This document shows positions 51,880 to 60,109 of a stretch of 64,000 bases of DNA, in pieces (within the stretch, counting starts at the first letter, position 1; each line of letters starts with the position of its first letter). The translations under genes and the position numbers were made by a program. The DNA lies in NCBI RefSeq assembly GCF_000337215.1, contig NZ_AOHZ01000086.1, positions 7,791-71,790 of the forward strand. Direction: 5' to 3'. Under the pieces are notes generated by a model. It was given only the letters and a program-made list of their open reading frames with translations, was not told the origin of the DNA and searched no databases. This DNA comes from Natronolimnohabitans innermongolicus JCM 12255 (GTDB lineage: Archaea; Halobacteriota; Halobacteria; Halobacteriales; Natrialbaceae).

Positions 51880-51887
51880 TCTATACC
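51880..51887 (+). promoter_or_regulatory. TATA box of the ligase at 51911
   Basis: The element tctatacc is 24-31 nt before the ATG at 51911 and gives a leaderless start. Confidence 0.5.
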
Positions 51888-51910
51888 TGCAGACAATGTG
51901 TCTGTAACAC

Positions 51911-53533
51911 ATGTCATATGGTAGCGCATACGAAGCCGTCGCGGACCTGCACGACAAAGAGGCCGGCTGGGAGGAACACGTCCACGTAGGGAGCAAGGAA
52001 TCGCTCAACCTCGCCACCGAAGCGCTCGGCCGCCACGGCGACTCGTCGGAAACGGGACTGCGAATCCGGGACTTCGAGACCGGCGAGACGGAGACGTACA
52101 CGTTCGCCGAACTCGACGCCGCCGCCAACCGGGTCGCGAACTACCTGGTGGAACACACCGACCGCGGCGCTCGCGTCGGGGCGAAACTGCCCACCCAGTT
52201 CGAGCTGTACGCCGTCGTCTTCGGGACGATCAAGGCGGGTCGAATCTACCTCCCGCTGGCGCCCGTCTTCGGACCCGACGCGCTGAACTATCGCCTCGAG
52301 GACTCGCGGACGTCAGTACTGTTTACGACCGAACACGGCTGCGAAACCGTCGACGCCGATCTGCCGGCGCTCGAGCGGATCGTCACGGTCGACGGCGGCT
52401 CCGTCGACGGGTCGGCGACCGTCGACGACTACGACGCCGTCAGGTCCTGTGACGACTCCTTCGAGGCGGTCGAGACGCACCCGAACGATCCGTTCACGCT
52501 GACCTACACCTCCGGGACGACGGGATCGCCGAAGGGCGTGCTGAGTCCGCACCGCGGCCCGGTCGAACTCTACGCCTTCACGGAGTACGTCGTCGACCTG
52601 CGTCCCGACGACGTCTACCTCGTCGCGGCCTCGCCCTCGTGGTCCTACGGCCTCAACATGGGGACGATCATGTCGGGCATCCGCGGGACGGCGATCGGCT
52701 GCTACCGCGGCCAGTTCAATCCTCACACGTTCTTCGAAACCCTCGAAGAGTGGGACGTCGACAACGCGATGATCCCGCCGACGGCGCTTCGACAGTCCCG
52801 GGCCGCCGGGATCGACCTGGGAGAGTACGATATCGATCTTCGCGTGCTGATCTCGGCGGGCGAGGCGCTCGATCAGGACACCGTCGACTGGTGCGAGGGC
52901 GGCCTCGGCGCGCCGCCACAGGACTCCTACGGCCTCACGGAGGGCGGGATGGTCGTCTGCAACTACGCGTTCGACGACTGGGAGGTCAAACCCGGGAGTA
53001 TGGGGAAGGTCCTTCCCGGCGCCGAGGTCGCCCTGTTGGACGAAGACGGGAACGAAGTCGAACAGGGCGAGGTCGGCGAAATCGCGATCAAGCGCGACGA
53101 GGCTCCGACGGGCTCGTACTGGGGGCGTCCCGAGCAGTCCCTCGAGACGTTCACCGGGCTCTGGCTGCGGACGGGCGACCTGGCCAGACGGGACGAGGAC
53201 GGCTACTTCTGGTACGTCAGCCGCGCCGACAACGTCATCATCTCCTCGGGCTACCGTATCGGCCCCGAGGAAGTCGAGGAGACGCTGTTGAACCACCCCG
53301 CCGTCGAGGAAGCGGCGGTCGTCGGCAAGGACGACGACACCCGCGGCGAGATCGTCGCGGCGTACGTGACCCTCGTCGGCGAGCACGAGCCGTCCCCGGA
53401 GCTCGAGGACGAACTCAGCAACTTCGCCCGGGAGGAGCTCTCGAAACACGAGTATCCGCGCGAGATCGCGTTCATCGACGAACTGCCGAAGACGGCGAGC
53501 GGGAAGATCAAACGCGCCGAACTCGCGGACTGA
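51911..53533 (+). CDS. AMP-forming acyl-CoA ligase, benzoate-CoA-ligase-like
   Basis: A 540-residue ANL ligase with P-loop TYTSGTTGSPKG, adenylate motif DSYGLTEGG, hinge SRADNVIISSGYRI and C-terminal PKTASGKIKR. The N-terminal AYEAVADLHDKEAGWEEHVH, and an active-site region WSYGLNMGTIMSG instead of the usual HxxG segment, resemble aromatic and medium-chain acid ligases. The flavin reductase gene follows after 60 bp and an epoxide-hydrolase-like gene after that, which would suit an aromatic or epoxide-type route. Confidence 0.85.
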   Translation: MSYGSAYEAVADLHDKEAGWEEHVHVGSKESLNLATEALGRHGDSSETGLRIRDFETGETETYTFAELDAAANRVANYLVEHTDRGARVGAKLPTQFELYAVVFGTIKAGRIYLPLAPVFGPDALNYRLEDSRTSVLFTTEHGCETVDADLPALERIVTVDGGSVDGSATVDDYDAVRSCDDSFEAVETHPNDPFTLTYTSGTTGSPKGVLSPHRGPVELYAFTEYVVDLRPDDVYLVAASPSWSYGLNMGTIMSGIRGTAIGCYRGQFNPHTFFETLEEWDVDNAMIPPTALRQSRAAGIDLGEYDIDLRVLISAGEALDQDTVDWCEGGLGAPPQDSYGLTEGGMVVCNYAFDDWEVKPGSMGKVLPGAEVALLDEDGNEVEQGEVGEIAIKRDEAPTGSYWGRPEQSLETFTGLWLRTGDLARRDEDGYFWYVSRADNVIISSGYRIGPEEVEETLLNHPAVEEAAVVGKDDDTRGEIVAAYVTLVGEHEPSPELEDELSNFAREELSKHEYPREIAFIDELPKTASGKIKRAELAD

Positions 53534-53593
53534 GCGGCCCGCGGACCGAAACTCGTTTGGCTCCGCTCCGTGAGGATCGGAGTAGGACCACCG

Positions 53594-54181
53594 ATGCAGA
53601 TCGATCCGCGCGACGACACGCACTCGATGTACCGCACCCTGACCGGGCTCGTCGTTCCCCGCCCAATCGGGTGGATCAGCACCCGCAGCGACGCGGGCGT
53701 CGACAACCTCGCTCCCTACAGCTTCTTCAACGCCGTCAGCGTCGATCCGCCGATCCTCATGTTCGCTCCGATCGACAGACCGGACGGCCTCACGGACACT
53801 GCGACCAACGTTCGAGAGACCGAGGAGTTCGTCGTCAACCTCGTCACCCACGAGTTCGCCGAGGCGATGAATCGAACGAGCGCCGAACTGCCGTCGTCCG
53901 AGAGCGAGTTCGACGCCGCGGACGTCGAGCGAGCGCCCTCGGAGCGCGTCGAGCCCCCTCGAGTAGCGGGGGTCGCCGCCGCCTTCGAGTGCGTACTGTA
54001 CGACGTCCTCGAGGTCGGTTCGAACTCGCTCGTTCTGGGCGAGGTCGTTTCGGTCCACGTCCGCGACGACGTCACGACGGACGGAAAGGTGGATACGACG
54101 AAACTCGACGTCATCGGACGCCTCTCCGGCGGGTTCTACGACGGGGTCGACGATCGATTCGAGATGAAGCGACCGGACTGA
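53594..54181 (+). CDS. Flavin reductase-like FMN-binding split-barrel protein
   Basis: A 195-residue protein with the flavin-reductase N-terminus VVPRPIGWISTRS and NLAPYSFFNAVSVDPPILMF for FMN binding, and NVRETEEFVVNLVTHEFAEAMN further on. The ATG at 53594 has an AGGA stretch before it; a GTG at 53570 would add eight residues. Such proteins supply reduced flavin to monooxygenases or reduce flavin-bound substrates. The LLM proteins of the window are possible users, but none is adjacent. Confidence 0.82.
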   Translation: MQIDPRDDTHSMYRTLTGLVVPRPIGWISTRSDAGVDNLAPYSFFNAVSVDPPILMFAPIDRPDGLTDTATNVRETEEFVVNLVTHEFAEAMNRTSAELPSSESEFDAADVERAPSERVEPPRVAGVAAAFECVLYDVLEVGSNSLVLGEVVSVHVRDDVTTDGKVDTTKLDVIGRLSGGFYDGVDDRFEMKRPD

Positions 54182-54261
54182 TCTCCGTTCGAGGACTCGA
54201 GGGTTCGAGACCGCCCTCGAGAATGCAAAGAGTGAACTACATCCGTGCCAACGGGTAGCAC

Positions 54262-55122
54262 ATGTCTGGTTCGGACGTAACCGACGAGGTAACGCACGGA
54301 ACGGAGCGCGTCAACGGCGTTTCGATACACTACGTCACCGCGGGGTCGGGACCGCCGCTGGTCTTGCTCCACGGGTGGCCCCAGACCTGGTACGAGTGGC
54401 GGGACGTGATCCCCTCGTTCGCCGCCGAACACACCGTCATCGCGCCCGACTTGCGGGGGCTCGGCGATTCGGAAACGCCCGCGTCGGGGTACGATAAGGA
54501 CACCGTCGCGACGGACGTTCGAGAACTCGTTCACGCGCTCGGACACGGCGACGAGCGCATCGCGCTCGTCGGCCACGACTGGGGGATGCCGACGGCCTAC
54601 GCGTACGCGGCCCAGTATCGGGAGGAGGTCGCCGCGCTCTGCGTTCTCGAGGCGGGACTCCCGGGCGTCCGCGAGGACGAAAAGCGCCACTTCTGGCACA
54701 CCCGTTTTCACGGCGTGCGAGACTTGCCGGAGCGCCTCGTCGCCGGCCGGGAACGGATGTACCTCGAGTGGTTCTACAAGGAGGGCGCGTACGACCCCGC
54801 CGCGATCGATTCGGACGCCCGAGACGAGTACGTCCGCTGTTACTCCCAGCCCGGCGGACTTCGCGGAGGGTTCGAATACTACCGCGCGTACGACGACGAC
54901 GCCGAGAACAACGCGGTCCACGCCGAAACGCCCCTCGAGATGCCCGTACTCGCACTCGGCGGCGCGGCGTCGTTTCGCAGCCTTCCGATCGAGGATATGA
55001 ACGCGGTTGCGACCGACGTCGAGGGCGAAGTCCTCGAGAGGGCCGGCCACTGGATTCCCGAGGAACGCCCCGAGTACTTCGTCGAACGGGTGGAATCGTT
55101 CCTCGAGTCCGCGACGGAGTAG
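54262..55122 (+). CDS. Alpha/beta hydrolase, epoxide-hydrolase / haloalkane-dehalogenase type
   Basis: A 286-residue alpha/beta hydrolase with oxyanion motif HGWP (37-40), nucleophile elbow VGHDWG in which the nucleophile is Asp106, and late catalytic His263 (AGHWIPEE). An Asp nucleophile with HGxP is diagnostic for epoxide hydrolases, haloalkane dehalogenases and fluoroacetate dehalogenases rather than esterases. The cap includes EWFYKEGAYD. It is 80 bp after the flavin reductase and convergent with the thiolase at 55183. Confidence 0.85.
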   Translation: MSGSDVTDEVTHGTERVNGVSIHYVTAGSGPPLVLLHGWPQTWYEWRDVIPSFAAEHTVIAPDLRGLGDSETPASGYDKDTVATDVRELVHALGHGDERIALVGHDWGMPTAYAYAAQYREEVAALCVLEAGLPGVREDEKRHFWHTRFHGVRDLPERLVAGRERMYLEWFYKEGAYDPAAIDSDARDEYVRCYSQPGGLRGGFEYYRAYDDDAENNAVHAETPLEMPVLALGGAASFRSLPIEDMNAVATDVEGEVLERAGHWIPEERPEYFVERVESFLESATE

Positions 55123-55182
55123 TTGCCGTCTCAGTCTCGGACCTGCCGGGGAGACGGACGTGAAAAACGAGAGGCGCGTCGA

Positions 55183-56340
55183 CTACCGTTCCAGGATGTT
55201 CACGCAGGAGACCGCACCCGTCGCGTTGCGCCCGATCCCGATGTTGTGCTGGAGGCCGACCTCGGCGTCCGGAACCTGCACGTCGCCGGCCTCGCCTCGC
55301 AGCTGTTCGAAGATTTCGGCGATCTGTGCGACGCCGGTCGCCCCGATCGGGTGCCCTTTCGAGAGCAGCCCACCGGACGGGTTGACCGGCTTGTCGCCGT
55401 CGAGGTGCGGAACCCCGTCGTCGATGAACGCGCCGGCCTCGCCCTGCTCGCAGAAGCCGAGATCCTCGTAGGTGATCAGCTCCGTGATCGAGAAGCAGTC
55501 GTGGACCTCGGCGACGTCGACGTCGTCGGGGCCGTACCCCGAGCGCTCGTAGGCCATACTCGAGGCCTGCCTCGAGGCGGGGAAGTTCGTCAGCGCCAGG
55601 TCGTCGCCGCGCATGAACGAGTCCGTCGAGAAGCCGTAGCCGGCGACCCGAACCGGCGCGTCGGTAAACTCGCGGGCGCGTTCGTCGTTGGTCACGAGCA
55701 CCGCACACGCCCCGTCGGTGACCGGACAGCAGTCGTAGAGGTTCAGCGGGTACGAGACCGTCGCCGACTCCGTGACGTCGTCGACCGTGCACTCGAACTG
55801 CTGGTGGGCGTGGGGATACTTCGTCCCGTTCTCGTGGTTCTTGACGGAGACCTCCGCGATCTGCTCGCGGGTGGTGTCGTACTGTTCCATGTGACGCGTC
55901 GCCCGCATCCCGAAGAACGCCGGCATCGTCACGCCGCGGCCGCGCCAGAGGCGCTCTAAGGCGGCGCCGCCGATGAGCCCCTCGGTCGAATCGAGCATCT
56001 TCTCCGCCCCGATGACGAGTGCGACCTCGACGTCGCCGGCTTTGACGGCCTGGACCGCGTTCCGGAACGCGTCGCTGCCGGTCGCACAGGCGTTGACGAT
56101 CTGCGTCGCCGGCTTCTCGAAGAGGCCGGTGGCGTGCGCGACCGACGCACCCGACGCCCCCTCGTTCGCGATGTCCAGCGTCCCGTACCAGATCGCGTCG
56201 ATGTCTTTGGTCGGTTCGATGCCGTGATCGACGCTCTCGACGAGGTCGAGGTAGGCGCCCTCGAGGAGGTCGTCGAACGACCACTCGTACTTCTCCCCGA
56301 AGTCGATGATGCCCGAACCCACGACGTGTGCGTCGGTCAT
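55183..56340 (-). CDS. Thiolase with intact catalytic residues
   Basis: A 385-residue thiolase-superfamily protein with nucleophile Cys85 (VNACATGSDAF), GHPIGATG (His330), NHGIG-type segment LQHNIGIG (His365) and Cys379 near the C-terminus, so ordinary thiolytic cleavage or condensation is possible. The overall sequence is of the lipid-transfer/SCP2 thiolase branch. It is the last of three coupled minus-strand genes: HMGS-like (57748), DUF35 (56756), thiolase (56340), all with 4-bp overlaps. Confidence 0.88.
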   Translation of the reverse strand: MTDAHVVGSGIIDFGEKYEWSFDDLLEGAYLDLVESVDHGIEPTKDIDAIWYGTLDIANEGASGASVAHATGLFEKPATQIVNACATGSDAFRNAVQAVKAGDVEVALVIGAEKMLDSTEGLIGGAALERLWRGRGVTMPAFFGMRATRHMEQYDTTREQIAEVSVKNHENGTKYPHAHQQFECTVDDVTESATVSYPLNLYDCCPVTDGACAVLVTNDERAREFTDAPVRVAGYGFSTDSFMRGDDLALTNFPASRQASSMAYERSGYGPDDVDVAEVHDCFSITELITYEDLGFCEQGEAGAFIDDGVPHLDGDKPVNPSGGLLSKGHPIGATGVAQIAEIFEQLRGEAGDVQVPDAEVGLQHNIGIGRNATGAVSCVNILER

Positions 56341-56756
56341 CGTTTCACCTCGCGGGGCACGGCGAACTTGAAGGAGTTGATCGGCCGCTCGCCGTCGTCG
56401 AACAGCTCCCGGAAACGGGCCTCGACTTCGGTCCCGACCGACAGCTCGTCGAGTTCCGTCTCGGTCAGCAGGCCGTAGACGCGGGCGGACTCGCCCTCGC
56501 CGTCAGCCTGTGGCAGGTCGACGATGGCGAGTGGCTGTGGCACCTCGATGTCGTCGGGAAGGTACTCCTGGACGACGAAGGTCTCGACCTCGCCGCGTTC
56601 AGCCAGCCGGACCTCCTCGAACGTCGCCGGCGCGTCGCCGCAGCGTTTGCACGTTCGCCGTTCGTCCGGGAACGACACGTAGCCACACGACTGGCACTCG
56701 AAGGCCAGCAGTCGCTGATCCTGCGCTCTGGTTCGGTGATATCGCGGTCCGCTCAT
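56337..56756 (-). CDS. DUF35 Zn-ribbon / OB-fold protein
   Basis: A 139-residue protein with zinc ribbon Cys21, Cys24, Cys36, Cys39 and an OB domain (EVETFVVQEYLPDDIEVPQP). It is placed between the HMGS-like and thiolase genes, overlapping each by 4 bp. In archaeal mevalonate synthesis, thiolase, DUF35 protein and HMG-CoA synthase form one complex that channels acetoacetyl-CoA; this operon has the same trio of folds but a Cys-less synthase-like member. Confidence 0.85.
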   Translation of the reverse strand: MSGPRYHRTRAQDQRLLAFECQSCGYVSFPDERRTCKRCGDAPATFEEVRLAERGEVETFVVQEYLPDDIEVPQPLAIVDLPQADGEGESARVYGLLTETELDELSVGTEVEARFRELFDDGERPINSFKFAVPREVKR

Positions 56757-57748
56757 GCGTTTGGCACCCCCTGGTAGTCGTATCGCTCTCGGTACTCGAG
56801 GTGTTTGACGTAGGGGACGTACTCCTTGGCCTCGAGTTGTGCCGCGACGGTCAGGCCGTCGGGATCGGTCGCCCCGTCGCCGACCGTAACGACGACGGCG
56901 TCGGCGCCGCCCTGACCGTAGGCGACCGCACCGATCGTCGACCCCGCATCGACGGACTCGATCGCGTGACACAGATCGAGCACTAGCGTCGCCGTCCCGG
57001 CGTAGCCGACCTCGTTGAACGTCGACACGCGTTCGGCGTCGATCGACTCGAGCGCCGTCCGGGCGAGGCGGAAGCCGGGAGCGCTGGCGACGCCGTACTC
57101 GAGGTCGGCGTCGGTCTCCGCCCGGTCGAACGCCGTCGACGCCGCCGGAGCGACGCCGTGTCGGCGCTCGAACCGAGCGTCCCCCGCGGTGGCCGACTCG
57201 CCGTGTTCGCGGTGGCGCTCGAGAAAGCCCGTCGTCGCCTGCCCGACCGCGTCGACGGTGGCCATCGGATCGTCTCGGTCCGGCCGGAGGACGAGCGCGC
57301 CGGCGCCGGCGCCCATCGTCGCTTCGTCGTCGCCGCCGGATTCGACGGGCATGACGTCGACTGCCGCGACAACGGCGGGCTGGTCGGTCGCACGAACGTA
57401 CTCGCCGGCCGTTACCAGCGCGTCGGCCGCCGCGCGAGCGCTTCCCTGGAAATCGCCGGTTCGCACGTCGGTCGACGTTCCGAGCCTGTACGCGAGCTGG
57501 GCGGCGATGCCGTGTTCGGCGAACGGATCGGTGATGCTCGCCGTGAACACCGCCGCGACGTCCTCGGCCGCCGTCGCGGATCGCTCGAGGGCGGTCGTCG
57601 TCGCCTCGCTCGCCATCGTTACGTGATTTTCGTCGCGAGCGGGAACCGCGCTCTCGCCGCGTCCGCGACCGCCGTGTTGTGCGGCGACGTCGTCGCGATC
57701 GATTCGATACAACGGGACGTAGCCGCCGATCCCGTCAACGACAACCAT
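56753..57748 (-). CDS. HMG-CoA-synthase-like (KAS III fold) protein without the catalytic Cys
   Basis: A 331-residue protein similar in layout to archaeal HMG-CoA synthase: start VVVDGIGGYVPLYRID, middle MASEATTTALE, and FNEVGYAGTATLVLDL toward the end. At the acyl-binding position, where synthases carry a Cys followed by Ala/Gly, it reads FQGSARAAADAL (100-111), so the Cys is missing. It is first in a coupled operon with a DUF35 protein and an intact thiolase. It may be a scaffolding or decarboxylating subunit, or use another nucleophile. Confidence 0.75.
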   Translation of the reverse strand: MVVVDGIGGYVPLYRIDRDDVAAQHGGRGRGESAVPARDENHVTMASEATTTALERSATAAEDVAAVFTASITDPFAEHGIAAQLAYRLGTSTDVRTGDFQGSARAAADALVTAGEYVRATDQPAVVAAVDVMPVESGGDDEATMGAGAGALVLRPDRDDPMATVDAVGQATTGFLERHREHGESATAGDARFERRHGVAPAASTAFDRAETDADLEYGVASAPGFRLARTALESIDAERVSTFNEVGYAGTATLVLDLCHAIESVDAGSTIGAVAYGQGGADAVVVTVGDGATDPDGLTVAAQLEAKEYVPYVKHLEYRERYDYQGVPNA

Positions 57749-58183
57749 CGGGTCGACACCTCTGTTGGTAGATCATGGCACACTCAACGAGTACTCCGTC
57801 GTCAACTGACATAATAAGTGTACGGGTCCACCCGACGAGACGTATCCCGCGTCTCGCATTTCGTTCCGGAAGATGTCGTCTACGGGCTGATAAGCGCTGC
57901 TACCGTACCCCACACGGTCGAATCGTAGACCAGGGTACAACTAAAACGTTGGATGATAATAATTGACAATGAACATCGTTCGCATTCGTCACGAAAGATC
58001 GCTCGGCTTCGATTAACGGCCTAAGTCCGTTATGGGGCTAAATATCGGCCTCACCGCCATTCGAGAAAAACGGTGTGGGTTGCTGTTACTGATCACACAC
58101 ATTCTGCTCGAACGCTCTCTCGTGAGTATCGGTATCACGGTCGTAGACGACGGTTGCGGGCGGACGACCGCCTCGAGAGGGGA
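57749..58183. other. Divergent intergenic region, no supported gene
   Basis: About 430 bp between the HMGS-like gene (minus) and the MmgE/PrpD gene (plus). The segment 57945-57975 is AT-rich. A 62-codon ORF at 58032 lacks a promoter-matched start and any recognisable feature. Promoters for both flanking genes must lie here. Confidence 0.5.
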
Positions 58184-58191
58184 AACTATAT
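58184..58191 (+). promoter_or_regulatory. TATA box of the MmgE/PrpD gene
   Basis: The element actatatg lies 26-33 nt before the ATG at 58217. It is followed by tgtgacacactcaca, a partially symmetric segment that could be an operator over the transcription start. Confidence 0.45.
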
Positions 58192-58216
58192 GTGACACAC
58201 TCACACCTGTCGAACT

Positions 58217-59572
58217 ATGACAACCGAAATTTCCGACGACCCGCGCTCGGAACTCGCAACCTTCGTCGCGTCGCTGTCGTTCGACGACGTTCCCGACGAC
58301 GCCGTCACGTTGATCGAGCGCGCCGTACTCGACACCGTCGGCGTCACGCTCGCCGGTTCGACGACCGACACCGCCCAACGGGTTCGCTCCGCGGTCGCCA
58401 CGACCGGCGGAGACACGACGCTTCTCGGCGTCGACGACTCGCTTCCGCGGTCCGACGCGGTGTTCGTCAACGCCACGGCGGGACACTGTCTCGACTTCGA
58501 TGATGTCGCGTTGCCGGTGATGGACGGCCACCCGAGCGTGCCGATGGTCGCGCCGCTTCTGGCCGTCGGCGAGGGGCGAAACGCCACCGGCGAAGCGCTC
58601 ATCGCCGCCTACGCGGCCGGGTTCGAGACCCAACACTACGTCGCCCAGCCGATCAGTCCGACCCACTACGAGGACGGGTGGCACGCGACGTCGACGATCG
58701 GAACCTTCGGCACCGCGGCGGCCGTCGCCCATCTCTTAGGGCTCTCGGCCGAGGAGGTCGCCCACGCGGTGAACATCGCCGCTTCGATGCCCGCCGGCCT
58801 CAAGCGCAACTTCGGCTCGATGACGAAACCGGTCCACGTCGGGCAGGCCGCGCGGTCGGGGACGACCGCCGCGTTGCTCGCCGCCGAGGGCGTCACCGCC
58901 GACGCGTCGGCAGTCGCCGGCGACCGCGGCTTTCTCGACCTCTACAGCAGCGACGAACCGGACCGCGACCGGTTCCCGGTGCTCGGCGAGGAGTGGGCGC
59001 TGTCGACCGACGGCATCGACGTCAAGAAGTACCCGTGCTGTTACTACACCCACGCCGCGATCTACGGCGCGGCCGAACTCTCGAGGGAGCACGAGATCGA
59101 TCCCGAGACCATCGACGCCGTTCGCGTCACCGCGTCCAGGGGTGCCGAGGACGCGCTTCACCACGCGGATCCGTCGACGGGGCTCGAGGCCAAGTTCTCG
59201 ATGGAGTACGTCGTCGCTCGCGCCCTCGTCGACGGCGGCGTCGGACTGGCGGCGTTCGACGACGACCGGGTCGGAGACGCCGACGTGCAAGCGATCCGCG
59301 AACGCGTTTCGTTCGACGTCGACCCCGACCTCGAGTACGACTCGAACGCCGCGACGATCGAGGTGACGACGACGGCCGGTGCGGAGTACGAGCGAACCCA
59401 GGAGCGACCGCCGGGGACGAACGCCGAACCGCTCTCCCTCGAGGAACTCCAGGACAAGTACCGCATGTGCGGCGAGCGCGTCGACGGGTTCGACGCGGTC
59501 GAGTCGACGCTCGAATCGCTTACCGACCTCCGATCCGTCTCGGACGTCTCGACGGTACTGGCGGAGTTCTAG
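58217..59572 (+). CDS. MmgE/PrpD family protein (2-methylcitrate dehydratase-like)
   Basis: A 451-residue protein of the MmgE/PrpD fold: helical N-terminus with ERAVLDTVGVTLAG, the conserved NATAGHCLDFDD, GSMTKPVHVGQAARSG and DGIDVKKYPCCYYTHAAI. Members dehydrate 2-methylcitrate (propionate catabolism), cis-aconitate-like acids or other substrates. A propionyl-CoA-linked role would fit degradation of methyl-branched or odd-chain acids by neighbouring enzymes, but no methylcitrate synthase or lyase gene is visible nearby. Confidence 0.85.
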   Translation: MTTEISDDPRSELATFVASLSFDDVPDDAVTLIERAVLDTVGVTLAGSTTDTAQRVRSAVATTGGDTTLLGVDDSLPRSDAVFVNATAGHCLDFDDVALPVMDGHPSVPMVAPLLAVGEGRNATGEALIAAYAAGFETQHYVAQPISPTHYEDGWHATSTIGTFGTAAAVAHLLGLSAEEVAHAVNIAASMPAGLKRNFGSMTKPVHVGQAARSGTTAALLAAEGVTADASAVAGDRGFLDLYSSDEPDRDRFPVLGEEWALSTDGIDVKKYPCCYYTHAAIYGAAELSREHEIDPETIDAVRVTASRGAEDALHHADPSTGLEAKFSMEYVVARALVDGGVGLAAFDDDRVGDADVQAIRERVSFDVDPDLEYDSNAATIEVTTTAGAEYERTQERPPGTNAEPLSLEELQDKYRMCGERVDGFDAVESTLESLTDLRSVSDVSTVLAEF

Positions 59573-59701
59573 ACGGCGTCTCGCCGTTCTCTTCGCGGTT
59601 CGTTGGCGGTTCGTTGCTCGCCGTTCGGTTTCGCCGACTGTCGAACCGATCACTCCGATCCCGCGTCGAGACACTGGCGAAACCGACCGGCGCGAGCCCG
59701 G

Positions 59702-60109
59702 CTACTCCCGCGGGACGAAGACGGGAACCGCGGCGTCGGCGTCCTCGACCGCCTTGAACCGAACCGTGACGCGAGTCCCGATCTCGACGTCCTCGGGGTC
59801 GCACTCGAGGTTCGTCATCACCCGCGGCCCCTCCTCGAGTTCGACGTACGCGAGGACGAGCGGCAGGTCCTCTTCGGGCCAGCCGCTCATCGACTGCGTC
59901 GCGGAGTACGAGTAAACGGTTCCCTCTCCGGACGCTTCCTTCCACTCGACGTCGTCGCTGAAGCAGTCGGGACAGAGCGCTCGCGGGTAGTGGTAGACGA
60001 GACCGCAGTCCGTGCACTCGCGGACGAGCAACGTGCCGTCGGCGGCGGCCGACCAGTACCGCTCCGTCTCCGGCGTGATCTCCGGCGTCGGTCGCGGCTC
60101 CCAGCTCAT
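59702..60109 (-). CDS. DUF35 Zn-ribbon / OB-fold protein
   Basis: A 135-residue protein with zinc ribbon Cys32, Cys35, Cys46, Cys49 and OB domain (GEGTVYSYSATQ and VTVRFKAVED). Its start overlaps by 4 bp the stop of the upstream thiolase-fold gene, with which it should form a complex. It converges with the MmgE/PrpD gene. The N-terminus has a Pro/Thr-rich extension absent in the DUF35 protein at 13502. Confidence 0.85.
   Translation of the reverse strand: MSWEPRPTPEITPETERYWSAAADGTLLVRECTDCGLVYHYPRALCPDCFSDDVEWKEASGEGTVYSYSATQSMSGWPEEDLPLVLAYVELEEGPRVMTNLECDPEDVEIGTRVTVRFKAVEDADAAVPVFVPRE

Noticed and set aside
58032-58220. 62-codon plus-strand ORF before the MmgE/PrpD gene
   Set aside because: No promoter at suitable distance, no recognisable pattern, and it runs into the promoter and start of the next gene.
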